From Alisma plantago-aquatica (Eukaryota; Streptophyta; Magnoliopsida; Alismatales; Alismataceae): a stretch of 64,000 nucleotides of DNA. The notes beneath the pieces are model-generated. The model was not told the DNA's origin. It ran no database searches and saw only the letters and a program-made list of their open reading frames with translations. Shown in pieces: positions 1 through 11,372 of the stretch. Location: positions 63,410,001-63,474,000 of the forward strand of contig OY856411.1 of the NCBI GenBank assembly GCA_963693085.1, written 5' to 3'. Numbering within the stretch: the first letter of the stretch is position 1; every line of letters starts with the position of its first letter. The position numbers and the translations under genes are program-made.

Positions 1-1300
1 TATCGTCCGCACTAGATTTTGCCCCATATGTATACGCACACATTAAAGTTATCATCTGCATCTTGTTGATTACAGTAGGCAATTCCCTATGATGCTGGAT
101 TCACAGATTCGGTACGGTGGCCATTGTGACCACCATTGCTTTGAGCTCCAGTTTTTCATACCGAAGGAGTTCTAGTCAGAAAATTTGTTCCGCATCAGCC
201 ATATTTCTGATTTAGTTGAAGATGTGATTGATTTCGGGTATCGTTAACTTTACACCTTAGTGTACGATTACTACTGGTTAGAGAACATGGTCCATAGGCA
301 GCAGAAGCAAGGGGTTAGTTTAGAAGTCATCAATGTCATTCATCGAAGCGGGACGATAGAGGTAGCATCTAGAGACGGAACGATGGTGGTAAGTACGCTG
401 CAAAAAATATTGCAACTGATGCAATTCAACACTTTCTAGAAGTTTAAATGGTCTTAATACTTTCTTAAATATGAACCGAACATTATACTAAGTTTTAAGT
501 GTTTCCTAAACTATGAACAAATTCTAACAGTGGGATTTGATCACCGATTTATATATTATTTAATGAAAAAAGGTGAATCAACATGATTCAGATTCTCGTA
601 ATATCTAAAATGTAGGCGTCTCAAGGTCAGTTCTTACTGACATACAAATACGAAAAGGCTTTTTACTACATCAAAACCATAATATAGTTCGTACTTTTTG
701 ATGATTCTTTCTGTTGCATGTGTTAAACATGTATTGGCACATCCATGGTACTAGAAGGACACTGTCCACATGGACTTCAAAGTGAAAGCAATGTACATGT
801 CGTATATAAGTCAAGAGTCCCATATTTTTTTTTCGGTTTCTAGATTTGTTTGGTTGAGCTACCGAAAGGCTAAATGATTCAGGACATCCTAACATGTTTA
901 GAGTTCTTTGGATACAACAATTGTTCATTCAATGGTCATGAACGAATCAACCAAATTCCCACGGCTAAGAACTGGAAGAAGCAAGTTACAGCATCTCGAA
1001 AGCAATCACATATTTATGCGTGTAAAAATGTATAAAGTGTTATTATCCAGATTGATTCACTGCCATCTTGATTATAAGTCTATATTCTTCTTGTTTCTAC
1101 AGACTGAACCATGCCACCACATCATCGGCGGACTACCTCATGTACACTGACTTCATGCAGTCCAAGCCTCATCCTCATACCGATATTCCACTCCCTACAC
1201 CACGTCAAAGTCTTGTAGAGATTGCGTGGATCGTGTGAGTAACCAAAGAATGTCATCGGGTCAGCTTACTATGTGAGATCATAGTTGCAGCAGCGGGAGC
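1..1300. other. Unassigned DNA with a weak pseudo-coding stretch at the left edge
   Basis: No intact gene is visible. On the plus strand about 75-245 reads as protein-like sequence with one internal stop (motifs RYGGHCDHH and ISDLVEDVIDFGYR). About 261-440 continues in another frame (motifs YDYYWLENMVH and VINVIHRSGTIEVASRDG). The spacing and composition resemble decayed coding sequence, but I do not recognise the family. At 1101-1235 a further open stretch follows a plausible splice acceptor (tttctacag). Whether these are remnants of one gene, of a transposase or chance cannot be decided here. The rest is AT-rich with nothing recognised. Confidence 0.3.
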
Positions 1301-1660
1301 TTCATGCATCATGCCAGAGAAGGTTGGCAAAGCAGCATTTGCTTCTTCTAAAAGGGAGTTGAGCACGTTCTCGGGGACTCCTTTACTAGCAGGTCGACCC
1401 AACGACAACGGTGAGAAGGAGGTGCGTGCTCCAAAAGTTGGTCGGTGTGGTGACTCCCCGACTCTCACTCCATTCCGGCGATCTGCTATGCGGTTATCTT
1501 CTTCCGATTTCTCCGTTCGCTCACTACAGTGGGAATATCAGATGCGCCAAGAGGGAAGAGAGAAAACCAACGTGAGAAAGAAACACGCTGACCAAGGAAA
1601 ACTGAGGAGAGAGAATCCCAGTTGACGGAGTTAATGGAGGCAGAGAATCTGGTTTGCGGT
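1300..1660. other. GC-richer unassigned patch
   Basis: This patch is richer in G and C than its surroundings and is open on both strands (104 codons on plus, 71 on minus), but neither translation shows a recognisable domain. Its right end, 1612-1637, is a perfect 26-bp inverted copy of 7580-7605 on the far side of copia element 1. The patch may belong to a transposable element leader or an old gene fragment. Confidence 0.3.
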
Positions 1661-1726
1661 CTCAAATCGGACTGCTATAAACTGGGGTGTACAATCACCT
1701 TAATACACTCAAGTGTATTGTAGCTC

Positions 1727-1752
1727 AACTCTCTCTCTCTCTCTCTCTCTCC

Positions 1753-1791
<39 letters not shown>

Positions 1792-1803
1792 CACATACAC
1801 ATA
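1727..1803. repeat. Compound microsatellite (CT)n-(TA)n-(CA)n
   Basis: A run of CT dinucleotides is followed by about 30 bases of TA repeats and a short CA-rich tail. The short open frame across it on the minus strand is an artefact of the repeat. Confidence 0.9.
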
Positions 1804-2275
1804 TAGTTAGTGGTCACTGAATCTTGTACCGTTGAAACTTCAGTTAGGCAATTGTGTTTATGGCATACTTGTTGAGGTGGTAGTGCCCAAGCTGGGCCCT
1901 CGACACCTTGTTGCACATAGGCATTCTTTTTTTAATTTCATTCTTACCTTAAACCGACTGATCCCTCTTTGATTTGGAAAAAGAAAAAAGGAAAAATTTA
2001 GAATCTCTCTTTAATGTTGTGAATGAAAGAATGTAGGTTGTTAGTTACCAAATTGTGTGATAGGATAAGCATTATAATGATAGAGATGAAGGCTGGCAAC
2101 CTTTTTAATTGAAAAGTTGTTTATGCAATTTAGCTACATGATAGTAGCCTTAGTTTAATGAGTACACACCAAAAGCTATAACATTTATTCAACATTCAAT
2201 GACATGGTTGTTTTACTATACATTTCATCTTAGTGTCCAATGTGTATCATTAAAAGCTGACATACACATGATTTA
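1804..2275. other. AT-rich stretch, nothing recognised
   Basis: AT-rich sequence between the microsatellite and the probable old copia LTR. No coding sequence, inverted repeat or element end was recognised. Confidence 0.4.
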
Positions 2276-2489
2276 TTGTTTAGTGTGTGTACAGTTAATA
2301 TAGTGGTTATTGGGCTTAAACCCATTTTTATTATCTTTTTGTAATGTCTTTGGTTATCCTTGGTACACTTATGTGAGGACTCATTTACCCACTTAAGTGT
2401 ATCCACTTGATCCTATGTACTCCCATATATAGAACCTCTATACTCTTGTTTAACCTAATAGCATACACTCTTATTTGAGTATACTCAGT
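2276..2489 (+). repeat. Probable old copia LTR (left end uncertain)
   Basis: The stretch has a TATA-like tatatag near 2431 and is followed at about 2490 by GTATCAAAGC, close to the usual methionine-tRNA primer-binding site of copia elements. Sequence after the site is interrupted by copia element 1 and resumes at 7571. A degraded plus-strand copia integrase lies at 7755-8433, so the LTR may belong to it. The left boundary was placed by eye and no partner LTR was found. Confidence 0.4.
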
Positions 2490-2533
2490 ATCAAAGCGTA
2501 TCGCTTTGAAAACCTAACCCCATGCTTTAGTAA

Positions 2534-2728
2534 TCTAGAAGTCGGAAACGAGATTGCTTATTATTGGATGATTAAACAAAGTACAGGGGGCTCTCTTTTA
2601 TAAGACAAGAGAGTACACATGGTATAGAGATAACCCATGTGGGATAAAGAGTACACAATAGAAAAAGAGCAAAAGCATAAAGCAAAATACACTAAGTATA
2701 GAAAAGCAGTAAAGTGTATATACTAATA
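2534..2728 (-). repeat. 3' LTR of copia element 1
   Basis: 195 bp, preceded on the minus strand by the polypurine tract and bounded outside by the duplication AGTAA. The minus-strand start is TATTAG, where copia LTRs normally start TGTTAG. Confidence 0.93.
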
Positions 2729-2735
2729 CTCCCCC

Positions 2736-5700
2736 TCAAGCTGGAGCGTAGATGTCAATCATGCCCAGCTTGGATGTCATAGTAGCAAATCTCGTCTTTG
2801 GAAGAATCTTTGTGAAGATGTCAGCCACCTGATCAGAAGTATGGATGTAGGGAGTGGATATCTGGCCAGATAATACAACTTCACGAACAAAATGGCAGTC
2901 CACCTCAGTGTGTTTAGTCCGCACATGAAAAATGGGATTATTGGCGATAAACGTAGCAACTTTGTTATCACAATACATCGTAATAGGAGAGGAGTCAGAA
3001 ATACCGAAATCCTTCAGTAGGCTTCGAATCCAGAAAAGCTCACAAGTAGTATGCGCCATGGCGCGATATTCAACTTCAGCACTTGAGTGAGCAACCACAG
3101 TCTGTTTCTTGCTTTGCCAAGTAACAAGGTTTCCTCCCACAAATGTACAGTAGCCAGAAGTTGGTCGAGCTTGCTCCCAGCATAGTCAAAATCAGAATAA
3201 CCAAGGAGTTTACAGTGACCATGTTTCTTATATAGCAGGCCTTTCCCAGGAGAGCTCTTCAAATATTTAAGAATGTGGCAAACAGCGTCCCAGTGACATT
3301 GCCGGGGTTTATCCAGGTATCTACTAACAAGCCCGACAACAGAAGTAATATCAGTTCGTGTGACGATCAGATAAATAAGCTTACCAACCATGCGTCGGTA
3401 CTGATGATGGTCAGAATAGGCAGGAGAGTTCTCATCATCCCAGTCAGTATTTGGATCCAGAGGTGTGCTAGCAGGCTTAGCACCTAGAAGTCCAGTTTCA
3501 GAAAGCAGATCCATAACATATTTGCGTTGAGACAAACAAAGACCAGAAATGGACCGAGAAACTTCAATCCCAAGAAAGTACCGCAGAGAGCCAAGATCTT
3601 TGGTAACAAAGTGTTTCTCTAGATAGCACTTGGTAGCCTGAATGCCTGCAGGATCACTCCCTGAGAGAATGATATCATCAACATATACAATAAGGATAAC
3701 AATGCCAGCAGTAGTATTTTTGACAAAAATAGAATGATCTGACTGGGAGCGTTTAAAAGAGAATTTCTGAAGAATAGTACTCAGTTTATCAAACCAAGCA
3801 CGGGGACTCTGTTTTAAACCATAAATCGCCTTCCTCAGCCTGCAGACTTTAGAGGACTCCCCCTGAAGCACAAACCCCGGGGGTTGTTCCATGTAGACCT
3901 CCTCATGTAGATCCCCATACAACATTCTTCACATCAAGTTGATACAAGGGCCAATCAGAATTAATAGCAATAGAAATAAGAATCCGTACTGAGTTCAGCC
4001 GAGCCACATGAGAGAAAGTCTCAAAATAATCGACCCCGTAAGTTTGTGTATAGCCTTTAGCAACGAGTCTCGCCTTTAGCCGTTCAACCATGCCATCCAG
4101 TTGATATTTGACAGTAAACACCCAGCGACAACCAACGGGGGAACAATCTGCAGGAGGATCAACTAGCTGCCATGTGTTGCGTTCAATAAGAGCTTGCATT
4201 TCAGCTTCCATAGCTTGACGCCAAGCAAGATGTTTAAGAGCCTGAGAAGCATTTTTAGGAATAGATATAGCAGAAAGAGCAGCAGTAAAGTTAGCAAAAT
4301 TAGTCCCCAGATGATCAATAGTATAGAAATTTCCAATAGGATGTTTAGTGCAAGTTCTAGTTCCTTTCCTCAAGCTGATAGGAACATCAAGATCAGAGAA
4401 TACCTGCGGTGGTGTTTGATCTGGCACGGAGGATGAAGACGTTGGAGGGGCCATAGAGGGAGTTGCTGTCTTCTGTCTTCTTTGATATATTTTTAGAGGC
4501 GGCTTTTCAGTAGAAGTAGTATCAACAATATCAGTAATATCAGCGGTATCATCCATGACAGGTAAAGGTGTATCCAGTAATAAATCCGATGTAAGAGTCG
4601 ACCTGGCAGAAGAGTAAAAGGGCATGTGCTCAAAGAAAACAACATTTACAGATACAAACCATTTCTTTGACACAGGATCATAGCAATGGTACCCTTTCTG
4701 AGTGCGCGAGTACCCTAGGAAGACACACTTAGTCGCTCTGGGATCAAGTTTGGTGAGACCGGGACGAAGGTTTTTGACAAAGCAGGTGCTCCCAAAGATA
4801 CGAGGAGGCACAGTAAAAAGGGGCGCATCCGGAAACAAAATATGATATGGAACTTGATTCCCAAGCACAGAAGAGGGCATTCGACTAATTAGGTAACAAG
4901 CAGTAGAGATAGCCTCAGGCCAAAAACACTGGGGAACATGATAATGAAAAAGTAAGTGCGGGCAACTTCAAGAAGATGGCAATTTTTGCGTTCAACGACT
5001 CTATTTTGTTGTGGTGTGTAAGCACAGGAAGTTTGGTGTATGGTGCCTTGTTTTCGACAAAAGTTGCTGACAGAGGCTTGCACAAATTCTAAGGCATTAT
5101 CAGTGCAAATTTTTTTAATGGGTTTAGCAAACTGGGTCCGAATTTCGATAAAGAAAGCTGTGATATTGTCAAGAATGGTAGATCTGTCTTTAAGCAAAAA
5201 CAACCAGGTGGTTCTAGAAAAATCATCAATAAAACTCAAGAAATATCTAAATCCAGAAGTACTCGACACAGAACAGGGTCTCCAAACATCAGCATGAAAA
5301 ATGTCAAATGGCTGTTTAGAACTAATACATGATTTTTTTGAAAAAGATGCTCGGGTCTGTTTGCCCAGTTGGCAAGTCTCACAATGAAAAACAGAGTCTA
5401 ATACATCAGGTAATAATTGTTTCAGCTTTGCTGCAGAAGGATGTCCTAAGCGATAGTGCCACTGGATGCCTATCACAGAAGATGTCAAGTATGCTGCGGT
5501 CTTCAGAACGTCCAGGTAGTATAGCCCGTCTGGTCCCTCATGGCCTGAACCAATCGTCGTCCTCGTGCACAGATCCTGAAAAATAACACCATCCGGGTCA
5601 AACGTAATCGAGCAACGAAGGCTCTTCACAGTTCTATTTATAGATAGCAGATTAATAGGAAACTTAGGAACATAAAGTGTAGACCGCAGAGGCAGGCAAC

Positions 5701-5860
5701 CAGTAGTACAAATATCACCAATCCCAGTAACAGGTGTCTTAGAGCCATCAACCAGTGTAACAGGAGGTATAATAGAAGTATTGTGCAGTTTAGAAAATAA
5801 AGCAGGATTTCCAGAAATATGAGATGTCGCACCAGAATCAATCACCCATGAGTTTTTACC
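2736..5860 (-). pseudogene. Copia element 1 protease-integrase-RT-RNase H, frameshifted
   Basis: This segment encodes the pol enzymes in copia order across four reading frames. The protease begins near 5845 with VIDSGATSHISGN, keeping the DSG catalytic triplet. The integrase shows the zinc-binding pattern HYRLGHP...CETCQLGKQ (about 5330-5450), then HADVW and CTDNALEF, and a glutamate in the NRVVERKN block. The RT carries YVDDIILSG near 3680, and RNase H ends in the typical IDIYAPA. Frame changes lie near 5860, 4885, 3915 and 3140, so no continuous polyprotein can be made. Reading frames are otherwise open over hundreds of codons, so the damage is recent or inherited from a defective parent copy. 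Confidence 0.93.
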
Positions 5861-6864
5861 ATCAGGAGGGCGGTGCTACCATCAGTAGAAGCTTCAGCAG
5901 AGGAAGCAAGACGAGCCTGGAGCAGCTTTTCGAATTCAGACCGTATCCAGTCAGCAGAGGGCGGAGCAGAGGTAGTAGCAGTCTCAGTCTGATCCGTCGT
6001 GACCTGATTCGCCCAGGCTGGCTTGCCATGCTTGATCCAGCATCGATCTTCATTATGGTTTGTCCGTTTGCGGGAAAGTGCAGTAACGAGGCTCAGTAGA
6101 GTCAACGCTAGAGTATGAGCCTGTCCAGGTGCAGTAGAACGTCCGCGTCCACGGCCCCGACCACGACCACGACCACGGAAGGAATCTCCAGTGCGAACAA
6201 CGAGGGCTGTTCCATCAGAAGTATCAGAAAGGTGCTGCGAAACTGATGGCAGACGCTGAACCCTTTTGAGAACATCCCGAAGGGTAGGCAGAGGATCACT
6301 GGATAGGATCTGATCCACAACTCCAGCGAAGGAAGATAACAAACCAGCGAGGAAGTGAACAAGCATAAGTTTGTTCCGTTGACGCTGAACTTCAGTGATG
6401 TCGGCAGAAAGCGGATGATACACTTGAAATTCATCCCAGAGAGCACAACAGGTGGTGTAGTAGTCCTCAATAGAATCAGTGACAGAAAATTCCTGTTTGG
6501 CAAGTTGCTTGAAGATCTCAAAAACCTTCTTAGGATTTTACTGATGAGAGTATACATGAGAGAGCTGCTCCCACATTTCCTTCGCAGTCTGGAGGCGAAG
6601 AAGTGACTGGCTGATCTTGGGCTCGACGTTGTTGGCCATCCATGTCATAACATCGTAGTCCTCCTTGGACCAAAGATCGTAGGCCTGCTTAGTCTTTTCA
6701 TCAGCATCAGTAGCGGGGACCGCCGGTCCTTTGGTAGTCAGATGAGAATAGCGCCCTTGTGCTTTAACATATAGCTCGAAGGAAGCCGCCCAGAGGTGAT
6801 AGTTGGAGTTATCCAACTTCACAGTAGTGACCCACAAGTTGCGTGGAAGGTCAGGTGTCGCCAT
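5842..6864 (-). pseudogene. Copia element 1 gag with one stop codon
   Basis: The likely start is the ATG at 6864 (MATPDLPRN). One frame continues to 5842, interrupted by a single TAA at about 6538 where relatives have a sense codon. The N-terminal part is the copia gag fold (LDNSNYHLWAASFELYVK). An RG-rich basic stretch follows. A zinc-knuckle-like end is degraded: the HNEDRC part remains but the first cysteines are not visible. The protease continues in another frame. Confidence 0.85.
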
Positions 6865-7371
6865 TGGAAGGGGCAGAAGCACGAGCGCAGAGAGCCGCAT
6901 AAGTCAGCAGCAGCAGAAAGCAGCAGAAGTCCAACACATGGACTAGTAGTAGCAGATAGAAGATCCACGCATGGATCTTAGAAAACCCACGTAGGGCAGT
7001 AGATAGAGATAAAAAAACCTACGCCAACATGGAGGATCAGTCACTCCACCATGAGACGCAGACAGAAAGAGAGAGAAACTCCGTTTACGCCGTCAACGTG
7101 CCAAAACTGGAAAACGCCGGGGCTTTCCGGAGATTTCAGAAATAGAAACGGAGCTAGACGGAGGGGCCTGTGATAGATTAGGCCACAAAAGCGGTAGCTA
7201 GGAGATAGGAGGTTGGTGGAGAGATTGGAGGGGTGGACGGCGGTACTGTAGCGACGGCGGAAAAAAAAGAGGGGGGCGGCGGCGGCAGCTAGGGTTGGTG
7301 GAGAAGATGGTGGCTAGGGTTGGGGTGAGAGAGGGATTAGGTTTAAGGTGGATCGGCCCGCTCTAATACCA

Positions 7372-7565
7372 TCTAGAAGTCGACAACGAGATTGCTTATT
7401 ATCGGATGATTAAACAGAGTACAGGGGCTCTCTTTTATAAGACAAGAGAGTACACATGGTATAGAGATAACCCATGTGGGATAAAGAGTACACAATAGAA
7501 AAAGAGCAAAAGCATAAAGCAAAATACACTAAGTATAGAAAAGCAGTAAAGTGTATATACTAATA
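7372..7565 (-). repeat. 5' LTR of copia element 1
   Basis: 194 bp, nearly identical to the other LTR. The primer-binding site follows directly. Transcription would start inside it and run on the minus strand. It carries the same non-canonical ends as its partner, so the ends were present when the element inserted or arose in its parent. Confidence 0.93.
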
Positions 7566-7570
7566 AGTAA

Positions 7571-7754
7571 CTTTTCAACCCATTAACTCCGTCAACTGGG
7601 ATTCTGTCCTGGGGTCCTTTTGAGTAGTAGTTGACGGCTATGGCGACCCCATGCTTTAGTAGCAGCCGCCGTTACAGCGTTGACTCCCTTCATTGTTTAG
7701 TAACTTTTCAACCCTCTCGTTTTATTCTATAAGATTGGCAAAATTTGACAATGA
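7571..7754. other. Short leader-like sequence after copia element 1
   Basis: This continues the target sequence interrupted at 2533, so 2490-2533 and 7571 onward were once contiguous. It contains the right arm (7580-7605) of the 26-bp inverted repeat and a short repeated phrase, cccatgctttagta, also present at 2519-2532. No gene is seen. Confidence 0.4.
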
Positions 7755-8433
7755 TTGGGTAGGGAGCGTCCTTTGGTGATCTCTATTACTTTTTCGTTCT
7801 TCACAGTCTCTGCTAATTGCCCTTGTTACAACCACGCCTCACCTGCTGTATTTCTGCTTTATCACCCATCTCGAGACAAACTAAAATTTGAGACAACTGT
7901 TTCATCTTGTTGTTCAATTTTGTGTGATGCATGTCAATTGAGAAAGCACCATTTAGTGTCTTTTCCGGCTCGAACTACAAAACAATCTACTAAATACACA
8001 ATAATGTTTGTGAGCCATTCATGATAACAAGTTGTGATGGTTTTATATTTTCTTACCTTTATGAACGATTTCGCCGTATGACATGGTTATATCTTCTTAA
8101 AACTCATGATGAAGTATTTCCACCTATCCACGCTTTTCATAAAATGATTTCTATATAATTCTTGGCAGCCATTAAAATTCTCCACACCAACAAAGCCCGA
8201 AGTATACTCAACATGCTTTTCCCTCCTTTTGTCAAGACAAAAGACATGGGAGTAATTCATCAAAGCTGTTGTGCTTATTCCTTGCAACAAAATGGTATCG
8301 ATGAGTGTAAAAATATTCAAAATTTTGACATTGCACACTCACTTACCATTCATCCCACTCTTCCCAAGTATCTTTGGTCCAACATTGTTGTCACCGACTG
8401 GTTCTCAATTATGGAAAACAAGATGGGAGGCTA
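7755..8433 (+). pseudogene. Old copia integrase remnant
   Basis: Plus-strand sequence keeps the zinc-binding part of a copia integrase (YHPSRDKLKF...CDACQLRKHH, about 7860-7960) and, after a degraded stretch, the conserved block HQSCCAYSLQQNGIDECKN (about 8258-8315). Stops and frame changes separate the pieces. The RT and RNase H parts are absent. It probably belongs with the old LTR at 2276-2489. Confidence 0.75.
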
Positions 8434-9000
8434 ATTATTTTCTTATCGATAGACGACAAACTCCACTCCTATATATAGGAGAGAAGGCAAGGAAGAAAAC
8501 TTAGCAATGGGCCTAGACAAATAGGCCCATATAACATAATAAACCATTTAACATAATATAACAACACCCCCTCAAGTCAAGCTAGAGTATGAGTGAAACA
8601 CATATTCAGCTTGGACTTACAAGAGTCAATTAGACAATACGACATATAGAAAAAAATGTCACTCCGCATATAAGATTTTCACCCCCGTTAAACTTGTGTC
8701 TCCAACAAATAAAAGATTTGATAACACCTCCTTTGAAATTATGTTCTATAGGCTGGAAATACTTTAGCTTTGGAGAAGATCTTCTGAAGTGTATATAGAA
8801 TGAAGAACATCACCATCAATCTGGAACAGATGATCAAAATAAGTGCAATCAACACATCTTGTTTCACCTTTAATAACAAGTAGGATCTAAATGGGAGCTT
8901 CCTAAGTTTCTCACACTATAGTTGTGCCTCAAAGAGTTCCTATCTACTTTAATGAGCTTGATCACTTGCTTACATCTATTAGAGTGAATAAGATATTTGT
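8434..9000 (-). mobile_element. Fragment of a minus-strand copia element (3' LTR and adjoining sequence)
   Basis: The string acaccccctcaag at about 8567-8580 is the reverse complement of a copia polypurine tract. The AT-rich sequence to its left has an LTR character (ctcctatatataggag near 8463). The sequence to the right, where RNase H would be expected, is too degraded to translate. Boundaries are approximate. Confidence 0.4.
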
Positions 9001-9620
9001 AAGAAAGCTAGTCCTATCTCGTATATCTTGGGAGGCTCTTGCTTCTTTACTTCCTAATCTCTCTCTCACTTGAAGATTGATTCTCTCTCTTAGCTAAGAG
9101 AAGAAGGGCAGGTGGCCCTTGGCAAAGGAAGACACCTTTTGGCGAAGCAATAGTTTCTTGACGAAGAGAAAGGAAAGACGCCCTTTGGTGGTTGAAGCTC
9201 TTCTTTTGCTAAAGAAGGTGCAAAGAGCAGAAGATCCTTGATAAGGGTAGGTAAGTCCTTGGTAGGTTTTTGGCTCCTTGTCGTGGTAAAAGTCATGGTA
9301 AAAGGAAGCTACTTAGCCCTTGATTTAAAATGGGAAATCTCTTGGTGTAACTCTTATGAGATGAATACAAGGTGGTACTCAAGCTTTGCAAATCCTAGAG
9401 GTTTCTCGGTAGTGGAGTTACGTCCTTTGAGACAGAACTATTCCAAAACTTTCCTTCTTTTTGTGGTTGTTTCAATCTCTATCTCCTGCTGTTAATACTT
9501 GCATCACTTATCTTGTAAGATATTTTGAAGACCTAATGCATTTAGTATAAGTGTTTATAACTCAATCAACCCCCCTCCCCTCTTGAGTGCATAGTTCTGA
9601 CTATAGCAGCTGGGAATTTT
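9000..9620 (+). repeat. Possible LTR tail (SIRE-like)
   Basis: CT-rich sequence followed by a C-run phrase (caacccccctcccctcttgag, about 9569-9590) of the type found near the 3' end of SIRE/Maximus copia LTRs. The solo LTR at 38441-39859 shows the same kind of phrase in the other orientation. No left end or target duplication was found. Confidence 0.25.
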
Positions 9621-9985
9621 TTTATAAGGGCACAGCTGTATCGTTTTGAGGGGTTCTTCTATGGGGGATTGCATATTTTCTGTTCTTCCCCTTACAATTG
9701 CTCTTTTTGTTTGTACGAAATCAGACCGTCATGGTTCACCTTAATGTTATGTAAAAACCCGTATGATATGAACTTAATACACTTTCTGAGTTGACTTCAC
9801 TGGCTATGTGACGGTATTTACAATTTATTTTCCCTAGTGTACGGTAAATGTTATCCATTTTTATTTTGATCCATAAATTACATGCAATGAGATCTATTCC
9901 ATGTTAGTATACTTCCTAGTATCTATCTTGAACTTAGCCCAAAGTTATGAAGTGCTCCCCACCTCATATTTGCTTTGTATAATAG
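9621..9985 (+). other. Intron sequence directly upstream of the RbfA exon
   Basis: AT-rich DNA ending in the splice acceptor TTTGTATAATAG before the exon at 9986. No other coding sequence was found here. Confidence 0.6.
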
Positions 9986-10159
9986 GTTGTCAAGGTTTAC
10001 ATTTCTGTATTTGGTGATGAAAGAGGCAAGGAAGTTGCTATTGCTGGGCTCAAGGCAAAAGCTAAGTACGTGCGAGGTGAGTTAGGAAGACGTATGAAGC
10101 TACGGTTCACTCCCGAGGTTCGTTTTATCGAAGATGATTCTTTGGAGAAGGCCAGTAGG
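9986..10159 (+). CDS. RBFA: Ribosome-binding factor A (RbfA) family protein, internal exon
   Basis: This 174-nt exon encodes exactly 58 codons (VVKVYISVFGDERG through DDSLEKASR) in phase 0 at both ends. It matches the second half of the RbfA KH-like fold: the VKVYxSxFGDE strand, the GLKAKAKYVRGELGRRMKLR helix and the TPEVRFIEDDSLE strand. RbfA binds the small ribosomal subunit and aids late 16S rRNA maturation; the plant family members this resembles act in chloroplasts or mitochondria. The acceptor (aatag/GTT) and donor (AGG/gtaagt) are good. It joins in frame to the exon at 31848, 21.7 kb downstream. No stop or frameshift is seen. The exon(s) for the N-terminal half and transit peptide were not found in the preceding 10 kb. 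Confidence 0.93.
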
Positions 10160-10822
10160 GTAAGTAATCCATTTATTTTTGTGTAAATAAATGGTGTGTT
10201 AACATATGCACTTTTTATTGCATATTAAACTATTACTAAAAAATAATGAAACTCATGAAATTCCTTAGAAACAACCAGATTTAGCTAAACACATGATGCA
10301 TTTTTAGTTTTAAATGTTAAAAATACACATTTAACTATATAAGTCTGGAATAAAAAAAATAATGAAGGTTTTTTGAGCATGAGACAATTGATGAAAAATA
10401 AAAACTGACAAGCAACAATATATTAATATAGCATAAAATAGTTTAAAATACATATGAATAATCATATATCAAGTATCCACACTACAAGTCTAGAACCCTA
10501 AAATTTTGCCTAATTTTGATAACATTTCAGTTAGTGTTGAATTGTTTATATAAATATCACACTGAACAATAGTTTTGTTTTTGCCAAAATTGTATAGATC
10601 TAAACAACAAATGAAGCTAATATAGTACATCTTTACAAATCATAGTTATATTGGATTTTCCATAAACATGAATTTACTTAAAAAAACATCATTTGGATAA
10701 AGGAAGTAGACGGCTTATGTCTACACATGTAACACACCTTGTAAAAGGAGGGTACATCTAGTAGAGCTGGGGTAGATGTTGTAGATTTAGCTTGTGAAAA
10801 AAACTCCAATAAAGATACTTAC
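10160..10822 (+). other. Intron start, AT-rich, nothing recognised
   Basis: AT-rich DNA between the RbfA donor site and the first hAT-like element. No element ends or coding sequence were recognised. Confidence 0.5.
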
Positions 10823-11208
10823 CAATGTTTTAAAAAGCGTTAAGCGGTAAACATGTTGACAACACCACACCTTGTAATTGGTTAAGCGGTAAACTGGCAA
10901 TTAAGCGATCAATTTTGGAAAAAATGGGTTTTTATTTCCTATATAATTTTAGACAAAGTTACACATATATGTATATAATACTATACTTTTTGGAACTTAT
11001 ATATATTCTAAACACTCTATCCAACAATATAAAACACCCAAATAGTTTATAACACAACTATAAAACAATGTTTATAACAATAGTCAATAAATGACTTGTC
11101 ATGGATAAAACACCCTACATACATGATTCAACAACAATTTTTCTAGCTAAACAATAAACAAAAGACTTATCATAGATACCTTACTAACTGATTATTACAT
11201 TTACATAT

Positions 11209-11365
11209 TGTGACAGAGTCAGGAATTGCAGAAGGCTCAGGGTTGCACAACGTGTGCACCCTCATATATATATTACTGAGACAATTACAGAGAGGTCCAT
11301 ATATAAAGGAAAATAACAAAACAAATAACATGCTATGTAAAACAGGAAATATATATAATGTAACA
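11209..11365 (-). repeat. 3' LTR of copia element 2
   Basis: 157 bp. On the minus strand it starts TGTTACATT just after the polypurine tract and ends CTGTCACA. Outside lies CATAT. Confidence 0.97.
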
Positions 11366-11372
11366 CACCCCC

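Larger units (their letters stand above)
2534..7565 (-). mobile_element. Ty1/copia element 1, full length but defective
   Basis: Two direct repeats of 195 and 194 bp enclose a copia internal region read on the minus strand. A perfect 5-bp target duplication AGTAA flanks it (2529-2533 and 7566-7570). The primer-binding site TGGTATTAGAGC starts directly inside the 5' LTR at 7371, and the polypurine tract GAGGGGGAG abuts the 3' LTR at 2729-2737. By eye the LTRs differ by four substitutions and one 1-base indel (about 2 percent). LTR ends read TATTAG...CTAGA rather than TG...CA. The order gag, protease, integrase, RT, RNase H is the copia order. The ending MIDIYAPA and short LTRs suggest an Ale/Retrofit-like lineage; that is inference. 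The frame is broken by one stop and about four frameshifts. Confidence 0.95.

Noticed and set aside
1253..1625. Overlapping frames on both strands (71 and 104 codons) as small genes
   Set aside because: No recognisable motif on either strand; openness follows from GC-rich composition.
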